Origin: Zoogloea ramigera
Lineage (GTDB): Bacteria; Pseudomonadota; Gammaproteobacteria; Burkholderiales; Rhodocyclaceae
Length of the DNA: 64,000 bases
Assembly: GCF_006539865.1 (NCBI RefSeq)
Contig: NZ_BJNV01000010.1
Coordinates: 62,001 to 126,000 of the forward strand
Direction of reading: 5' to 3'
Shown here: piece by piece, positions 48,634-56,851 of the stretch
Numbering within the stretch: position 1 is the first letter of the stretch
Layout of the letters: every line of letters begins with the position of its first letter
Program-made: the position numbers and the translations under genes
Notes under the pieces: model-generated
The model's input: only the letters and a program-made list of their open reading frames with translations
Told to the model about the DNA's origin: nothing
Database searches by the model: none

Positions 48634-49111
48634 GCTGTGCACAAGCCCCCAACAACCCACACCCGGCGTGGGCAAGGCTGTGGAAAAGCTGTGCGGGGCG
48701 CTGTCATGTAACGGACACAAAAGGGTTTTTTCGGGCTGCCTAAAAATAGAGCAATGCTCTTTAAAGCGCGTGGCGAATAGCTTTTAACTATGCACACAGA
48801 ACCGGGGATAAACTGTGGATAAGCTGTTGACGGAAGTCATAACAGCCTGATTTTTAAAAAAAACAGCTCGCCGCCTCAAAATGGTGCAGTGCACTCCAGG
48901 CTGGTGCTACCCTGGTTTTCTCCCCAATGAACGTGGGCAAGGGTGTGGAAAAACTGTGGGAGTAGCAGGCAAGGCCTTAAAGCGTAAGGCTTTTATCGCA
49001 CTGCACAAAAATGAGGCAGTGGCTGCGTGTCACAGTGCAGTTAAAATCGTGGCCCGCCGCTCCTGCACTCCGACAACCCCTTCCTTGCCATCCTCTTTTC
49101 CGGCCATTGTC
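48634..49111. other. 478-bp non-coding region with repeated DnaA-box-like sites
   Basis: This intergenic region holds three TGTGGAWAA motifs (48679, 48814, 48944), the T/A-rich TTTTTAAAAAAAAC tract around 48853-48866, and direct repeats of about 30 bp at 48669 and 48933. A frame open from 48881 exists but reads poorly. The M61 start is ATG 49112. Confidence 0.5.
48669..48962. repeat. Three regularly spaced DnaA-box-type repeats
   Basis: TGTGGAAAA (48679-48687), TGTGGATAA (48814-48822, identical to the DnaA box TTATCCACA on the other strand) and TGTGGAAAA (48944-48952) lie 135 and 130 bp apart in the same orientation. The outer copies sit in repeated contexts beginning GTGGGCAAGG. Confidence 0.55.
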
Positions 49112-50890
49112 ATGATCACTCCCGTCCTCTACACGATCCAGGCCGTGCAGCCGGCCGCGCACCTGTTCGAAGTCAGCCTGAGGCTCGCCGAGCCCGATCC
49201 GGCCGGGCAGGTGTTCAGCTTGCCGGCGTGGATTCCCGGCAGCTACATGATCCGCGAGTTCGCCCGCAACATCGTCAGCCTGTCGGCCGAGGCGGGGGGC
49301 AAGGCCGTCCCGGCCACCAAGCTCGACAAGCACAGCTGGCGCTTGCCGGCCGGCATCCAGGGGCCGGTGACCCTGCGCTACACCGTGTATGCGTGGGACC
49401 TCTCGGTGCGCAGCGCCCACCTCGACCAGACCCACGGCTTCTTCAACGGGACCAGCGTCTTCCTGGCCGCCCACGGCCATGAAGACGCGCCCCACCGGGT
49501 GGACATCCGCCCGCCCAAGGGCCTGGAAGACGCCCGCTGGCGCGTCGCCACCAGCCTGCCGGAAGCTGTGGGCGAGAAGGGCGCCGCCGAGCGCTACGGC
49601 TTCGGGCTTTACCGGGCCGACAGCTACGACGACCTGATCGACCACCCCGTCGAGATGGGTACCTTCACGCTGGGCGAGTTCGAAGCCTGCGGCGTGCCCC
49701 ACGCAGTGGCCATCACCGGCCGCCACGATTGCGACATGGGCCGCCTGCTGGCCGACCTGAAGCCGGTGTGCGAACGGCAGATCCGCCTCTTTGGCGAGCC
49801 CGCGCCGATGAGCCGCTACGTCTTCCTCACCACGGCCGTCGGCGACGGCTACGGCGGCCTGGAACACCGGGCGTCCACCGCGTTGCTGTGCAGCCGCGCC
49901 GACCTGCCCCACGTGGGCATGGACGAAGCCACCGACGGCTATCGCCAGTTCCTCGGCCTGTGTAGCCACGAATACTTCCACACCTGGAACGTCAAGCGCA
50001 TCAAGCCGGCCGCCTTCGTGCCCTACCGCTTGGCCGAGGAGAACTACACTCGGCTGCTGTGGGCCTTCGAGGGCTTCACCTCTTACTACGACGACCTGAT
50101 GCTGGTACGCAGCCAGCGCATCGGGCTCGACGACTACCTCAAGCTGCTGGCCAAGACGATCACCCAGGTGCACAAGGGCAGCGGCCGGCACAAACAAAGC
50201 GTCGCCGAATCGTCCTTCGAGGCGTGGACCAAGTATTACCGCCAGGACGAGAACAGCCCCAACGCGATCGTCAGCTACTACACCAAGGGCGCGCTGGTCG
50301 CGCTGCTCCTCGACCTGCGCCTGCGCGCCGAGAGCCACGGCGCCCGCAGCCTCGACACCCTGATGCAGGCCCTGTGGCAGCGCCACGGGCAGACCGGCAT
50401 CGGGGTGGCGGAGGACGGCATCTTCGCGCTGGCCGCAGAGCTCGGCGGCGAGGCGCTGGCGGGCTGGCTACAAGAGCTGGTCGAAGTCACCGCCGAGCTG
50501 CCCCTCGAGCAGGCGCTGCGCCGTGTGGGCCTCAAACTGGCCTGGGAGCTGGCCAGTCCGGCGCCCGGCATCGGCGTGCGGACGGTGGCGGAAGGCGAGA
50601 TGTTGAAGATCGCCAACGTCTTCGACGGCGGCGCGGCCCAGGCGGCGGGGCTGTCGGCGGGGGACGTGCTGGTGGCGATCGACGGCCTCAAGGCCACCGC
50701 CGGCAGCTTCGACAAACTGCTGGCCCGGCGGCTGGCCGGCGACAGCGCCAAGATCCATGTGTTCCGGCGTGACGAGCTGATGCGCTTCGAAGTCGAGCTG
50801 CGCGCCCCGCTTGCCGATACAGCCAAGCTGGCCGTCGACCCGGACGCCAGAGCCAACGCGATCGCCCTGCGCGAGGCCTGGCTGGCCTAG
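49112..50890 (+). CDS. M61 glycyl aminopeptidase-type metalloprotease with PDZ domain
   Basis: The protein has 592 residues from ATG 49112. It has an N-terminal beta domain, a gluzincin core with zinc motif HEYFH (residues 286-290) followed by TWNVKRIKP, then EGFTSYYDDLM with the third ligand Glu. The C-terminal PDZ domain (about 480-575) shows VFDGGAAQAAGLSAGDVLVA. This is the M61 family, with specificity for N-terminal glycine or alanine. No signal peptide is seen. Its last codons overlap the convergent MATE gene. Confidence 0.92.
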   Translation: MITPVLYTIQAVQPAAHLFEVSLRLAEPDPAGQVFSLPAWIPGSYMIREFARNIVSLSAEAGGKAVPATKLDKHSWRLPAGIQGPVTLRYTVYAWDLSVRSAHLDQTHGFFNGTSVFLAAHGHEDAPHRVDIRPPKGLEDARWRVATSLPEAVGEKGAAERYGFGLYRADSYDDLIDHPVEMGTFTLGEFEACGVPHAVAITGRHDCDMGRLLADLKPVCERQIRLFGEPAPMSRYVFLTTAVGDGYGGLEHRASTALLCSRADLPHVGMDEATDGYRQFLGLCSHEYFHTWNVKRIKPAAFVPYRLAEENYTRLLWAFEGFTSYYDDLMLVRSQRIGLDDYLKLLAKTITQVHKGSGRHKQSVAESSFEAWTKYYRQDENSPNAIVSYYTKGALVALLLDLRLRAESHGARSLDTLMQALWQRHGQTGIGVAEDGIFALAAELGGEALAGWLQELVEVTAELPLEQALRRVGLKLAWELASPAPGIGVRTVAEGEMLKIANVFDGGAAQAAGLSAGDVLVAIDGLKATAGSFDKLLARRLAGDSAKIHVFRRDELMRFEVELRAPLADTAKLAVDPDARANAIALREAWLA

Positions 50891-52248
50891 CCGGCCGGCG
50901 GGGCCGTTGCCCGCGACACCACCTGCAGGTAGGCCCCGAACAGCACCGAGGCCACCACGGTGCTCGCCACCGCAGCCTGCCAGAAACCTGCGACGCCCTG
51001 GGGCGGCAACGCCCCCAGGCCATGGAAGGCCAGCCCGTAGCCGCCCGCCAGGCCGATCCCCCAGAAGCAGAAGGTGTGCACCAGCATCGGCCCGAAGGTG
51101 ATCTTGTAACCCCGCAGGGCGTGGGCCGCGACGGTCTGGACGGCGTCGAAAAACTGATACAGGCAGATGTAGACCACCAGTGACACGGCCAGGCCGAGCA
51201 CCGCGGGGTCGGCGGTGTAGGCCGCCAGAATGGGCTCGCGGAACAGCCACACGGCGATGCTGACCAGCGTGGACAAACCCGTTGCCAGCCCGATTCCAAC
51301 CTTGGCCGCATGCCGCGCCCCGCGGCCATCCCGCGCGCCGACGGCGCGGCCGACCAGCACCAGGGTGGCGATCGCGATGGCCAGCGGCAGCATGTAGATC
51401 AGGGCCGACAGGTTGCCGACGATGCGGTGTCCGGCCACCACGTCGGCGCCGAGCCCCGCCACCAGCAGGGCGATCAGCGTGAAGGCGGTGATCTCGACGA
51501 AGCTCGAGAAACCCATCGGCAAGCCCAGGCGCAGCAGCTCGCCGATCGCCCGAGCCCGCGGCGGCTGCCAGCGGGAGAACAGCCGGTAGGGCGCATAGGC
51601 CGGCTCCCGCAGCACATGCACCAGGGCCGCCACCAGCGACAGCCAGGCGATGCAGGCACTGGACACCGCGCAGCCAACGCCGCCCATGGCTGCGCTGCCC
51701 AGGTGGCCGTTGATCAGCACCCACGAGAGCGGGATATGCACCGCCGTGGCGGCCAGGCTGATGAACATCAGCACCCGGGTGCGCCCCAGCGCGTTGGTGA
51801 AGGCGTAGAAGGTGCGGTACAGCAGCACCGCCGGCAGCCCCCAGGCGATGGTGCCGAGGTAGTCGCGGGCGCGGGACTCGACGCCTGGGCTCATGTGGCT
51901 GAGCTGCATCAGCCAGTCGGGGTGGCGCAAGAACAGCACCGCCGGCAACGCCAGCCCCAGGGCCAGCCAGAAGCCCTGCTGCACCGAGGGGCCGATCTCG
52001 TCGCGGCGCCCGGCGCCCACGTGGTGGGCCACCGTCGGCGCCACCGCCTGCAGGATGCCGACCATCAGCATGACCACCGAGATGTAGATGCCGCTGGCCA
52101 CCGCGACGGCAGCCAGGTCTTCGGTGCCGTAGCGCCCGGCGAGCACGGTGTCGCTGAGCATCTGGGTCATCGACGAAAGCTGGGCGATCAATACCGGCCA
52201 GGCCAGCTCGACGATGCGACGGGTGAGGGAGGAGGATTTGGTGCGCAT
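50887..52248 (-). CDS. MATE-family multidrug efflux protein
   Basis: The 453-residue protein has 12 predicted membrane segments in two halves. The start is RIVELAWPVLIAQLSSMTQM and a conserved GRYGTEDLAAVAVASG follows TM1. It is a NorM-type sodium- or proton-coupled exporter of cationic compounds. It overlaps the M61 gene by 4 bp tail-to-tail. It sits where dnaE2 is often found in lexA-imuA-imuB clusters, but it belongs to a different function. Confidence 0.93.
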   Translation of the reverse strand: MRTKSSSLTRRIVELAWPVLIAQLSSMTQMLSDTVLAGRYGTEDLAAVAVASGIYISVVMLMVGILQAVAPTVAHHVGAGRRDEIGPSVQQGFWLALGLALPAVLFLRHPDWLMQLSHMSPGVESRARDYLGTIAWGLPAVLLYRTFYAFTNALGRTRVLMFISLAATAVHIPLSWVLINGHLGSAAMGGVGCAVSSACIAWLSLVAALVHVLREPAYAPYRLFSRWQPPRARAIGELLRLGLPMGFSSFVEITAFTLIALLVAGLGADVVAGHRIVGNLSALIYMLPLAIAIATLVLVGRAVGARDGRGARHAAKVGIGLATGLSTLVSIAVWLFREPILAAYTADPAVLGLAVSLVVYICLYQFFDAVQTVAAHALRGYKITFGPMLVHTFCFWGIGLAGGYGLAFHGLGALPPQGVAGFWQAAVASTVVASVLFGAYLQVVSRATAPPAG

Positions 52249-52298
52249 GGGTTGATCAGTTTAGCCCGTCGGGACGGCAGCCCGCGGGCGATGGGCGG

Positions 52299-53750
52299 TC
52301 AGGCGAAATAACCATGGAGAAACCAGCCGTGGGGTGCCCGGCGCTCCCGGAAGACCCACACCAGGCTGTGGTCCGGGCGGCGGGCGACGAAGTAGTCACG
52401 ACAGACGTCGGCCGCCTCGCCGTCCCACCAGCCGGACTCAATGCGCTCGGGCCCGGCGAGCAGCGCATCTGGCGCAGGCTGGGAGATCGGGCGGGGCAGG
52501 GCCAGCAACCACAGCGGGCGCGGGGGCGGGGCAGGGCGGCCGGCCTGGGCTCGGGGTGGGTTCTGCAGGGGCACATGGTGACGCCAGGCTTGTTCGGGGC
52601 GGTGGTCGGAGTGCACAGCCAGGCAGCGCACCGAGCCGTCGCCGAGCCGGGCCTTGAGGGTGGCGAGCAGCAAGCCCGGGTCGGCAGGCCGGGTGCCGTC
52701 ACCGTCAAAGAGATCGGCACCGGGCGGGGCCAGGGGCTGAGGAGCGTCTGCCTCCAGGCGCAAAGCCTCGACGGGCGCAACGAGGGGCAGGCGGGACAGA
52801 TGCTCGCGGGCCAGCAACTGGCAGCGGGCCATGTCGCGGCACAGGGCGCCCAGGATGATCTCGATGCGGGTTTCGGCCTCGTGCTTGTTGCGCTCGTGTT
52901 CGAGCACCAGGGTGAAGGCTTCAAGCCCGCCGTGACGGGCTTCGAGCCAGCCCGACAGCCCACCCAACAGACGGCGCAGGCCGAACAGCAGGCTCTCCAC
53001 CTGATCGGTGGGGGCGGGCAGGGGCAGACGGCCGGTGTAGCGCTCCGGCGGGGCAAACCAGGGGCGAGGGTCGGGCGTCTGGCCACAGGCCCGATCGAGC
53101 AGGTCGATGACCTGCCGGGCCTGACGCCGGGCCAGGCCACTCCGGGGCAGGCGGCGTACGTCACCCAGACAGGCCGCCCCCACGCCGGAAAGGAGCTCAA
53201 GGGTGGCGGCATCGAGCCCGCCACCATCGGCCAATGCGGCGAGGGGCAGGGCATCGATGGCGGCCAGCAGCGCCGGGCCTTCACAGACCTGGCTGCCGGG
53301 CGCAAAGCGGGCCAGCCAGCAGGCGGCGAGGGGCGTGGGCGCAAAGGCAAGGCGCCCATCGAAACCGAGCTCGCCGAGACCACCGAGAATGGCCTCACAC
53401 AGGGGCGGCACGCCCCCGAAGAGACGCAGGCTGGCCTGGACTTCCAGCAGCACGGCGGAGGAGTCGAGGCTGATGGAGGGGGTGAAACGCGCCGCCCAGC
53501 TGGCGACTTCGACCAGGGCGGCGCGCTCGAGGCCAGGGTCGCGGTCGACAAGCAGCAGCGCGGGGGCTAGGGCCAGAGCGCCGGCGCGGCCCAGCCCCGG
53601 CTCCACGCCGCACGCCACTGCCGCCGGACACGCCCCCACCACCCGCTGCCGGGGCCGGGGGCCGAGGACGGCCAGCGGCGCGCTGTCACTGCGCCCCCGG
53701 GTGAATACCTGCAGGGCCAGGTCGGGAAGGTAGAGGGCGCACCAGAGCAT
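52299..53750 (-). CDS. imuB: ImuB, Y-family DNA polymerase-like mutasome protein
   Basis: The protein has 483 residues from ATG 53750. The N-terminus WCALYLPDLALQVFTR and RFTPSISLDSSAVLLEVQAS follow the Y-family fold. Acidic catalytic residues are not intact as in DinB, as is normal for ImuB, which is an adaptor between the clamp and the DnaE2 polymerase. It is read with imuA, whose last 65 bases overlap its start. It belongs to the damage-induced translesion mutagenesis system. Confidence 0.9.
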   Translation of the reverse strand: MLWCALYLPDLALQVFTRGRSDSAPLAVLGPRPRQRVVGACPAAVACGVEPGLGRAGALALAPALLLVDRDPGLERAALVEVASWAARFTPSISLDSSAVLLEVQASLRLFGGVPPLCEAILGGLGELGFDGRLAFAPTPLAACWLARFAPGSQVCEGPALLAAIDALPLAALADGGGLDAATLELLSGVGAACLGDVRRLPRSGLARRQARQVIDLLDRACGQTPDPRPWFAPPERYTGRLPLPAPTDQVESLLFGLRRLLGGLSGWLEARHGGLEAFTLVLEHERNKHEAETRIEIILGALCRDMARCQLLAREHLSRLPLVAPVEALRLEADAPQPLAPPGADLFDGDGTRPADPGLLLATLKARLGDGSVRCLAVHSDHRPEQAWRHHVPLQNPPRAQAGRPAPPPRPLWLLALPRPISQPAPDALLAGPERIESGWWDGEAADVCRDYFVARRPDHSLVWVFRERRAPHGWFLHGYFA

Positions 53751-54474
53751 GAACGGAAGCCAGGCCGGCACGGGAACCCGGCCGGGGAGAGAGCACAACA
53801 GGTGCCGACCGAGGGCCTGACGACTGCAAACCAGCGGCCGCGAGCCCGGGCAGTTGGATGGCGATGGGATCGGTCAGCGGGGGGCCACGACGCTTGAGGA
53901 TGCGCACCTCCACCCCGCCCGGGAGAGCCGCGAGGGCCAGCCTCAGCGCGGCCGGCGAAGGCTGGCGGGCAAGGCTATCGGGGCGCAGCAGGACGAGGGG
54001 CGTGGTGTTTTCTTCGGCAGCCAGCTGTAGGCGACGCAGGGCGCCCATGTCGGCATCTGCAAGCCACAGCAGAACGACGTCGCAGGAGCCCGAAGCCAGG
54101 GCCTGGCGGGCCGCCCAGCGGGCGTGGGCAGGGCTGGCCGCCTCGACGAGGAGCAGACGCTCGAGCGGCACCCCGGCGGCGGCCAGGGCCGGCGCGTAGA
54201 GCGGCTCAGGCGGCGCGATGCAGACCGCCCAGCGCTGGGGGCCGACACGGGCCAGCAGGGGCAGCAGCAGGCTGAGCTCGCCGACCCCGGGGTGGGGCAG
54301 GAGGAGTTCGGTGAGGGCTCCCCGAGGCCAGCCACCGCCCGGCAGCACTGCGTCCAGTGGGGGGTGACCGGTAGGCAGGCCAGGGGCTGCCGGCGCAGCC
54401 AGCCGGTCGCCACGCCAGACCAGGCTGTCGAGCCGGGCGGTGGGGTCGTGGGCAATGGAGGCAGGAGCTGACAT
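53686..54474 (-). CDS. imuA: ImuA, SOS mutagenesis protein (RecA/SulA-like)
   Basis: The 262-residue protein of the ImuA family has a RecA-like fold with GHPPLDAVLPGGGWPRGAL near the N-terminus and ADMGALRRLQLAAEENTTPL in the core. It acts with ImuB and DnaE2 in translesion synthesis. It begins 230 bp downstream of lexA on the same strand and overlaps imuB by 65 bp, so it is clearly co-translated. A putative operator region lies upstream (54513-54570). Confidence 0.88.
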   Translation of the reverse strand: MSAPASIAHDPTARLDSLVWRGDRLAAPAAPGLPTGHPPLDAVLPGGGWPRGALTELLLPHPGVGELSLLLPLLARVGPQRWAVCIAPPEPLYAPALAAAGVPLERLLLVEAASPAHARWAARQALASGSCDVVLLWLADADMGALRRLQLAAEENTTPLVLLRPDSLARQPSPAALRLALAALPGGVEVRILKRRGPPLTDPIAIQLPGLAAAGLQSSGPRSAPVVLSPRPGSRAGLASVHALVRPLPSRPGPAGIHPGAQ

Positions 54475-54512
54475 GGCGGGAAAGGGTAAAGGCGCAAGCC
54501 AGAGGGCAAAGA

Positions 54513-54570
54513 TGAGCCCGGACCGACCTTCGGGCTCTCAAGGAAACGCAGGGCCACCCCACGTTTCCTT
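54513..54570. promoter_or_regulatory. Hairpin and inverted repeat between lexA and imuA
   Basis: GAGCCCG and CGGGCTC (54513-54539) form a hairpin that could terminate lexA. AAGGAAACG (54540-54548) and CGTTTCCTT (54562-54570) are a 9-bp inverted repeat. No canonical LexA box is seen here, so imuA may depend on the lexA promoter or a different site. Confidence 0.35.
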
Positions 54571-54703
54571 ACCCCTGTGGGGAGGCGGGCAGACCGGCCC
54601 GTTCAGTTTGGTTGGCGCTTGGGTGTTCGAGCCCGTCTCTGAGTACAGAACGCACGGCCGCCGTGCTGGTATTCCCGAAGCCCGAACGCTTACGCGCCCC
54701 GGC

Positions 54704-55306
54704 TCAGAGGGATTCGCTGCGGATCAAGCCGACGGCGAGCCCTTCGATCTCGAGGGATGCGCTGCGGGTGTCCACGACGATGGTCTGGAAGTCCGGGTTG
54801 GCGGCCTGCAGTTCGACGATGGGGCCCTTGCGCTGCAGCCGCTTGACGGTGACATCATCTTCGACACGGGCAACCACCACCTGGCCGTTACGGACTTCAC
54901 TGGTACGGTGCACTGCGAGCAGGTCGCCGTCGAGGATGCCCGCGTCGCGCATGCTCATGCCGCGGACCTTGAGGAGATAATCGGCGCGGGGAGAGAACAG
55001 CCCCGGATCGACCTGATAGCGGCCCTGCACGTGCTCGGCCGCAAGGATCGGGCTGCCGGCAGCAACCCGCCCGATCAGGGGCAAGCCGAGGGCCTCCATG
55101 AGGCGGATGCCCCGCGCCCGGCCTTCTTCGAGGGTGATGGCGCCTTTGGCAGCCAGGGCACGCAGGTGGGTTTCGGCGGCATTGGGGGAGCGAAAACCAA
55201 AGGCGGTACAGATTTCAGCCCGGGTGGGCGGGCGCCCTTCCAGCTCGACGGTGTCGCGGATGAGCTGAAGGATTTCCTGCTGGCGGGGGGTGAGATTGTC
55301 GGCCAT
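54704..55306 (-). CDS. lexA: SOS repressor LexA
   Basis: The 200-residue protein has a winged-helix N-domain with [20 protein letters not shown]. The self-cleavage site is Ala83-Gly84 (RVAAGSPIL), with nucleophile Ser118 (RGMSMRDAG) and Lys155 (DVTVKRL). It represses SOS genes and is cleaved on DNA damage with RecA. A LexA-type box lies 20-36 bp upstream, so it is autoregulated. It heads the SOS mutagenesis cluster with imuA and imuB. Confidence 0.97.
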   Translation of the reverse strand: MADNLTPRQQEILQLIRDTVELEGRPPTRAEICTAFGFRSPNAAETHLRALAAKGAITLEEGRARGIRLMEALGLPLIGRVAAGSPILAAEHVQGRYQVDPGLFSPRADYLLKVRGMSMRDAGILDGDLLAVHRTSEVRNGQVVVARVEDDVTVKRLQRKGPIVELQAANPDFQTIVVDTRSASLEIEGLAVGLIRSESL

Positions 55307-55326
55307 GATGCGCTCCTGTTAATAGT

Positions 55327-55342
55327 ATGTATTTTTATACAG
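55327..55342. promoter_or_regulatory. LexA operator (SOS box) upstream of lexA
   Basis: On the minus strand CTGTATAAAAATACAT closely fits the gamma/betaproteobacterial LexA consensus CTGTATATATATACAG. It lies just upstream of the lexA ribosome site (CAGGAG). Confidence 0.8.
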
Positions 55343-55603
55343 TTTTGCCCAGGAGGCAAGGTGGTGGATGCTCACAAACCTGAAAAGGCCGTCCGTGACA
55401 AACCGCAAAAATAAATGCCGAAATGCTTGAGCCTCGGTGAGCGGTGGTCTATCCATTCATAGACATGCCTTGTTACGCTTGAGCGTGTGAGCAGCGGATG
55501 CACCAGACAATAAGAGCACGACAAAAAACGCTTACCCGTCGAACCGCCAGAACAGCCGTGCGCCATGAGCAGGTGCCCGGCGCCCCCGAGGAGGAGATCT
55601 TCC

Positions 55604-56191
55604 ATGCTTGTCAGCCCCCAGCACGCTTCAGGTAGAGTTATCAAACCGGCTCGGTTAGAATCTTCGACCGTACCAGCGGCCCTGTGCGAAGGCCAGCCCG
55701 CTCCGCTCTTTTCCCTGCCCGATGCCGACATGGAAATGTTCGATCTGGCCTCGGTGCTGGGTTCCCATCATGTGGTCCTGTATTTCTACCCCCGTGACAA
55801 CACCCCCGGCTGCACCCGTCAGGCCATCGATTTCAGCGACCACGACGCCGACTTCGCGAAGGAAAAGTGCATCGTGATCGGCATCAGCCCCGACGATTGC
55901 CTGACCCACGCCGACTTCCGCGACGAGCACGGCCTGTCGGTCGAACTGCTCGCCGACGAAGAGGGCGAGGTGTGCAAGCTGTACGGAGTGTGGCAGTCGG
56001 AGACGCGCGATGGGGTCATGAAGCGCGGCGTGCGCCGCTCGACCTTCATCATTTCGTCCGACGGAGTGCTGAGGCATGTGCTGCACGATGTCACCCCGCG
56101 GGGCCACGCGGCAGAGGTCTTTCAGCTGGTAAAGCAACTCAACTCAAGGAAACTAAATGGAAATCGCCAAAAACACGGTCGTCACGCTTAA
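55604..56191 (+). CDS. Peroxiredoxin, BCP/PrxQ type
   Basis: The protein has 195 residues from ATG 55604, with GGAGGAGAT upstream; ATG 55565 is rejected. The thioredoxin-fold core has the peroxidatic Cys in NTPGCTRQAIDFSDHD and the conserved YPRDNTPGC. The resolving Cys that usually follows five residues later in BCP is Ile here, so a one-Cys or alternative-thiol mechanism is likely. It reduces peroxides. Its last 35 bases overlap slyD, so the C-terminal tail KLNGNRQKHGRHA may be a by-product of that overlap. Confidence 0.88.
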   Translation: MLVSPQHASGRVIKPARLESSTVPAALCEGQPAPLFSLPDADMEMFDLASVLGSHHVVLYFYPRDNTPGCTRQAIDFSDHDADFAKEKCIVIGISPDDCLTHADFRDEHGLSVELLADEEGEVCKLYGVWQSETRDGVMKRGVRRSTFIISSDGVLRHVLHDVTPRGHAAEVFQLVKQLNSRKLNGNRQKHGRHA

Positions 56192-56636
56192 CTACACGGT
56201 CAAGGACCCGGACGGCAACGTCATCGACGACGGCCACCACCCCCTGGTGTATCTGCATGGCGGTTACGACGGCATCTTCACGGTGATCGAGGAAGCGCTG
56301 CACGGCAAGAAGACCGGCGACAGCCTGCAGGTGAAGCTGCTGCCCGAAGATGCCTTTGGCGAGTTCGACGAAGAGCTGGTGCTGGTGGAAGACGCCTCCC
56401 TGTTCCCCGACAACATCGAGGTCGGCATGTCCTTCGAGCGCGTCGGCGAAGACGGCGAGGAAGAGATGATCTACCGCATCACCGACATCGCCGACGGCAA
56501 GGTGGTGGTTGATGGCAATCACCCCCTGGCGGGCACCGCGCTGATCTTCGACATGACCGTGCAGAGCGTGCGCGCGGCCAGCGCCGAAGAAATCGGCCAC
56601 GGCCACGTGCACGGTGAAGGTGGTCATCACCACTGA
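56157..56636 (+). CDS. slyD: FKBP-type peptidyl-prolyl isomerase SlyD
   Basis: The 159-residue protein has an FKBP domain interrupted by an insert-in-flap domain, with LYHGGYDGIFT-like strands (LVYLHGGYDGIFTVIEEAL) and EDAFGEFDEELVLV. The tail is His-rich (HGHVHGEGGHHH) for nickel binding. It is a chaperone and prolyl isomerase that also supports nickel delivery to hydrogenases. It overlaps the peroxiredoxin and ends in a terminator. Confidence 0.95.
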   Translation: MEIAKNTVVTLNYTVKDPDGNVIDDGHHPLVYLHGGYDGIFTVIEEALHGKKTGDSLQVKLLPEDAFGEFDEELVLVEDASLFPDNIEVGMSFERVGEDGEEEMIYRITDIADGKVVVDGNHPLAGTALIFDMTVQSVRAASAEEIGHGHVHGEGGHHH

Positions 56637-56681
56637 GGCATGCAGGCCGGCCCAAGAAGCCGGCCCCCCGCCTTGACCGGA

Positions 56682-56709
56682 ACGGACCGCCCTGACGGTC
56701 CGTTTTCTT
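56682..56709 (+). terminator. Terminator of slyD
   Basis: ACGGACCG (56682-56689) and CGGTCCGT (56696-56703) form an 8-bp stem with a 6-base loop, followed by TTTTCTTT. The next 140 bp before the ABC gene have no gene. Confidence 0.85.
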
Positions 56710-56851
56710 TGGGCCCGGTTCGGCCCCTTGTTTTAAAACCGGAAACGGCAGCCGACAGCTTGAATCAGCCTGAAAAACCGCAGGGGCAACAGCGTTTTTC
56801 CCTGTTCTGGCTGTCGAGGCTCGAATCTGCGGTAAAGCAGCTCTCATCGCG

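Noticed and set aside
48881-49111. Upstream extension of the M61 peptidase frame
   Set aside because: It runs through the repeat-containing intergenic region and adds no family-like sequence.
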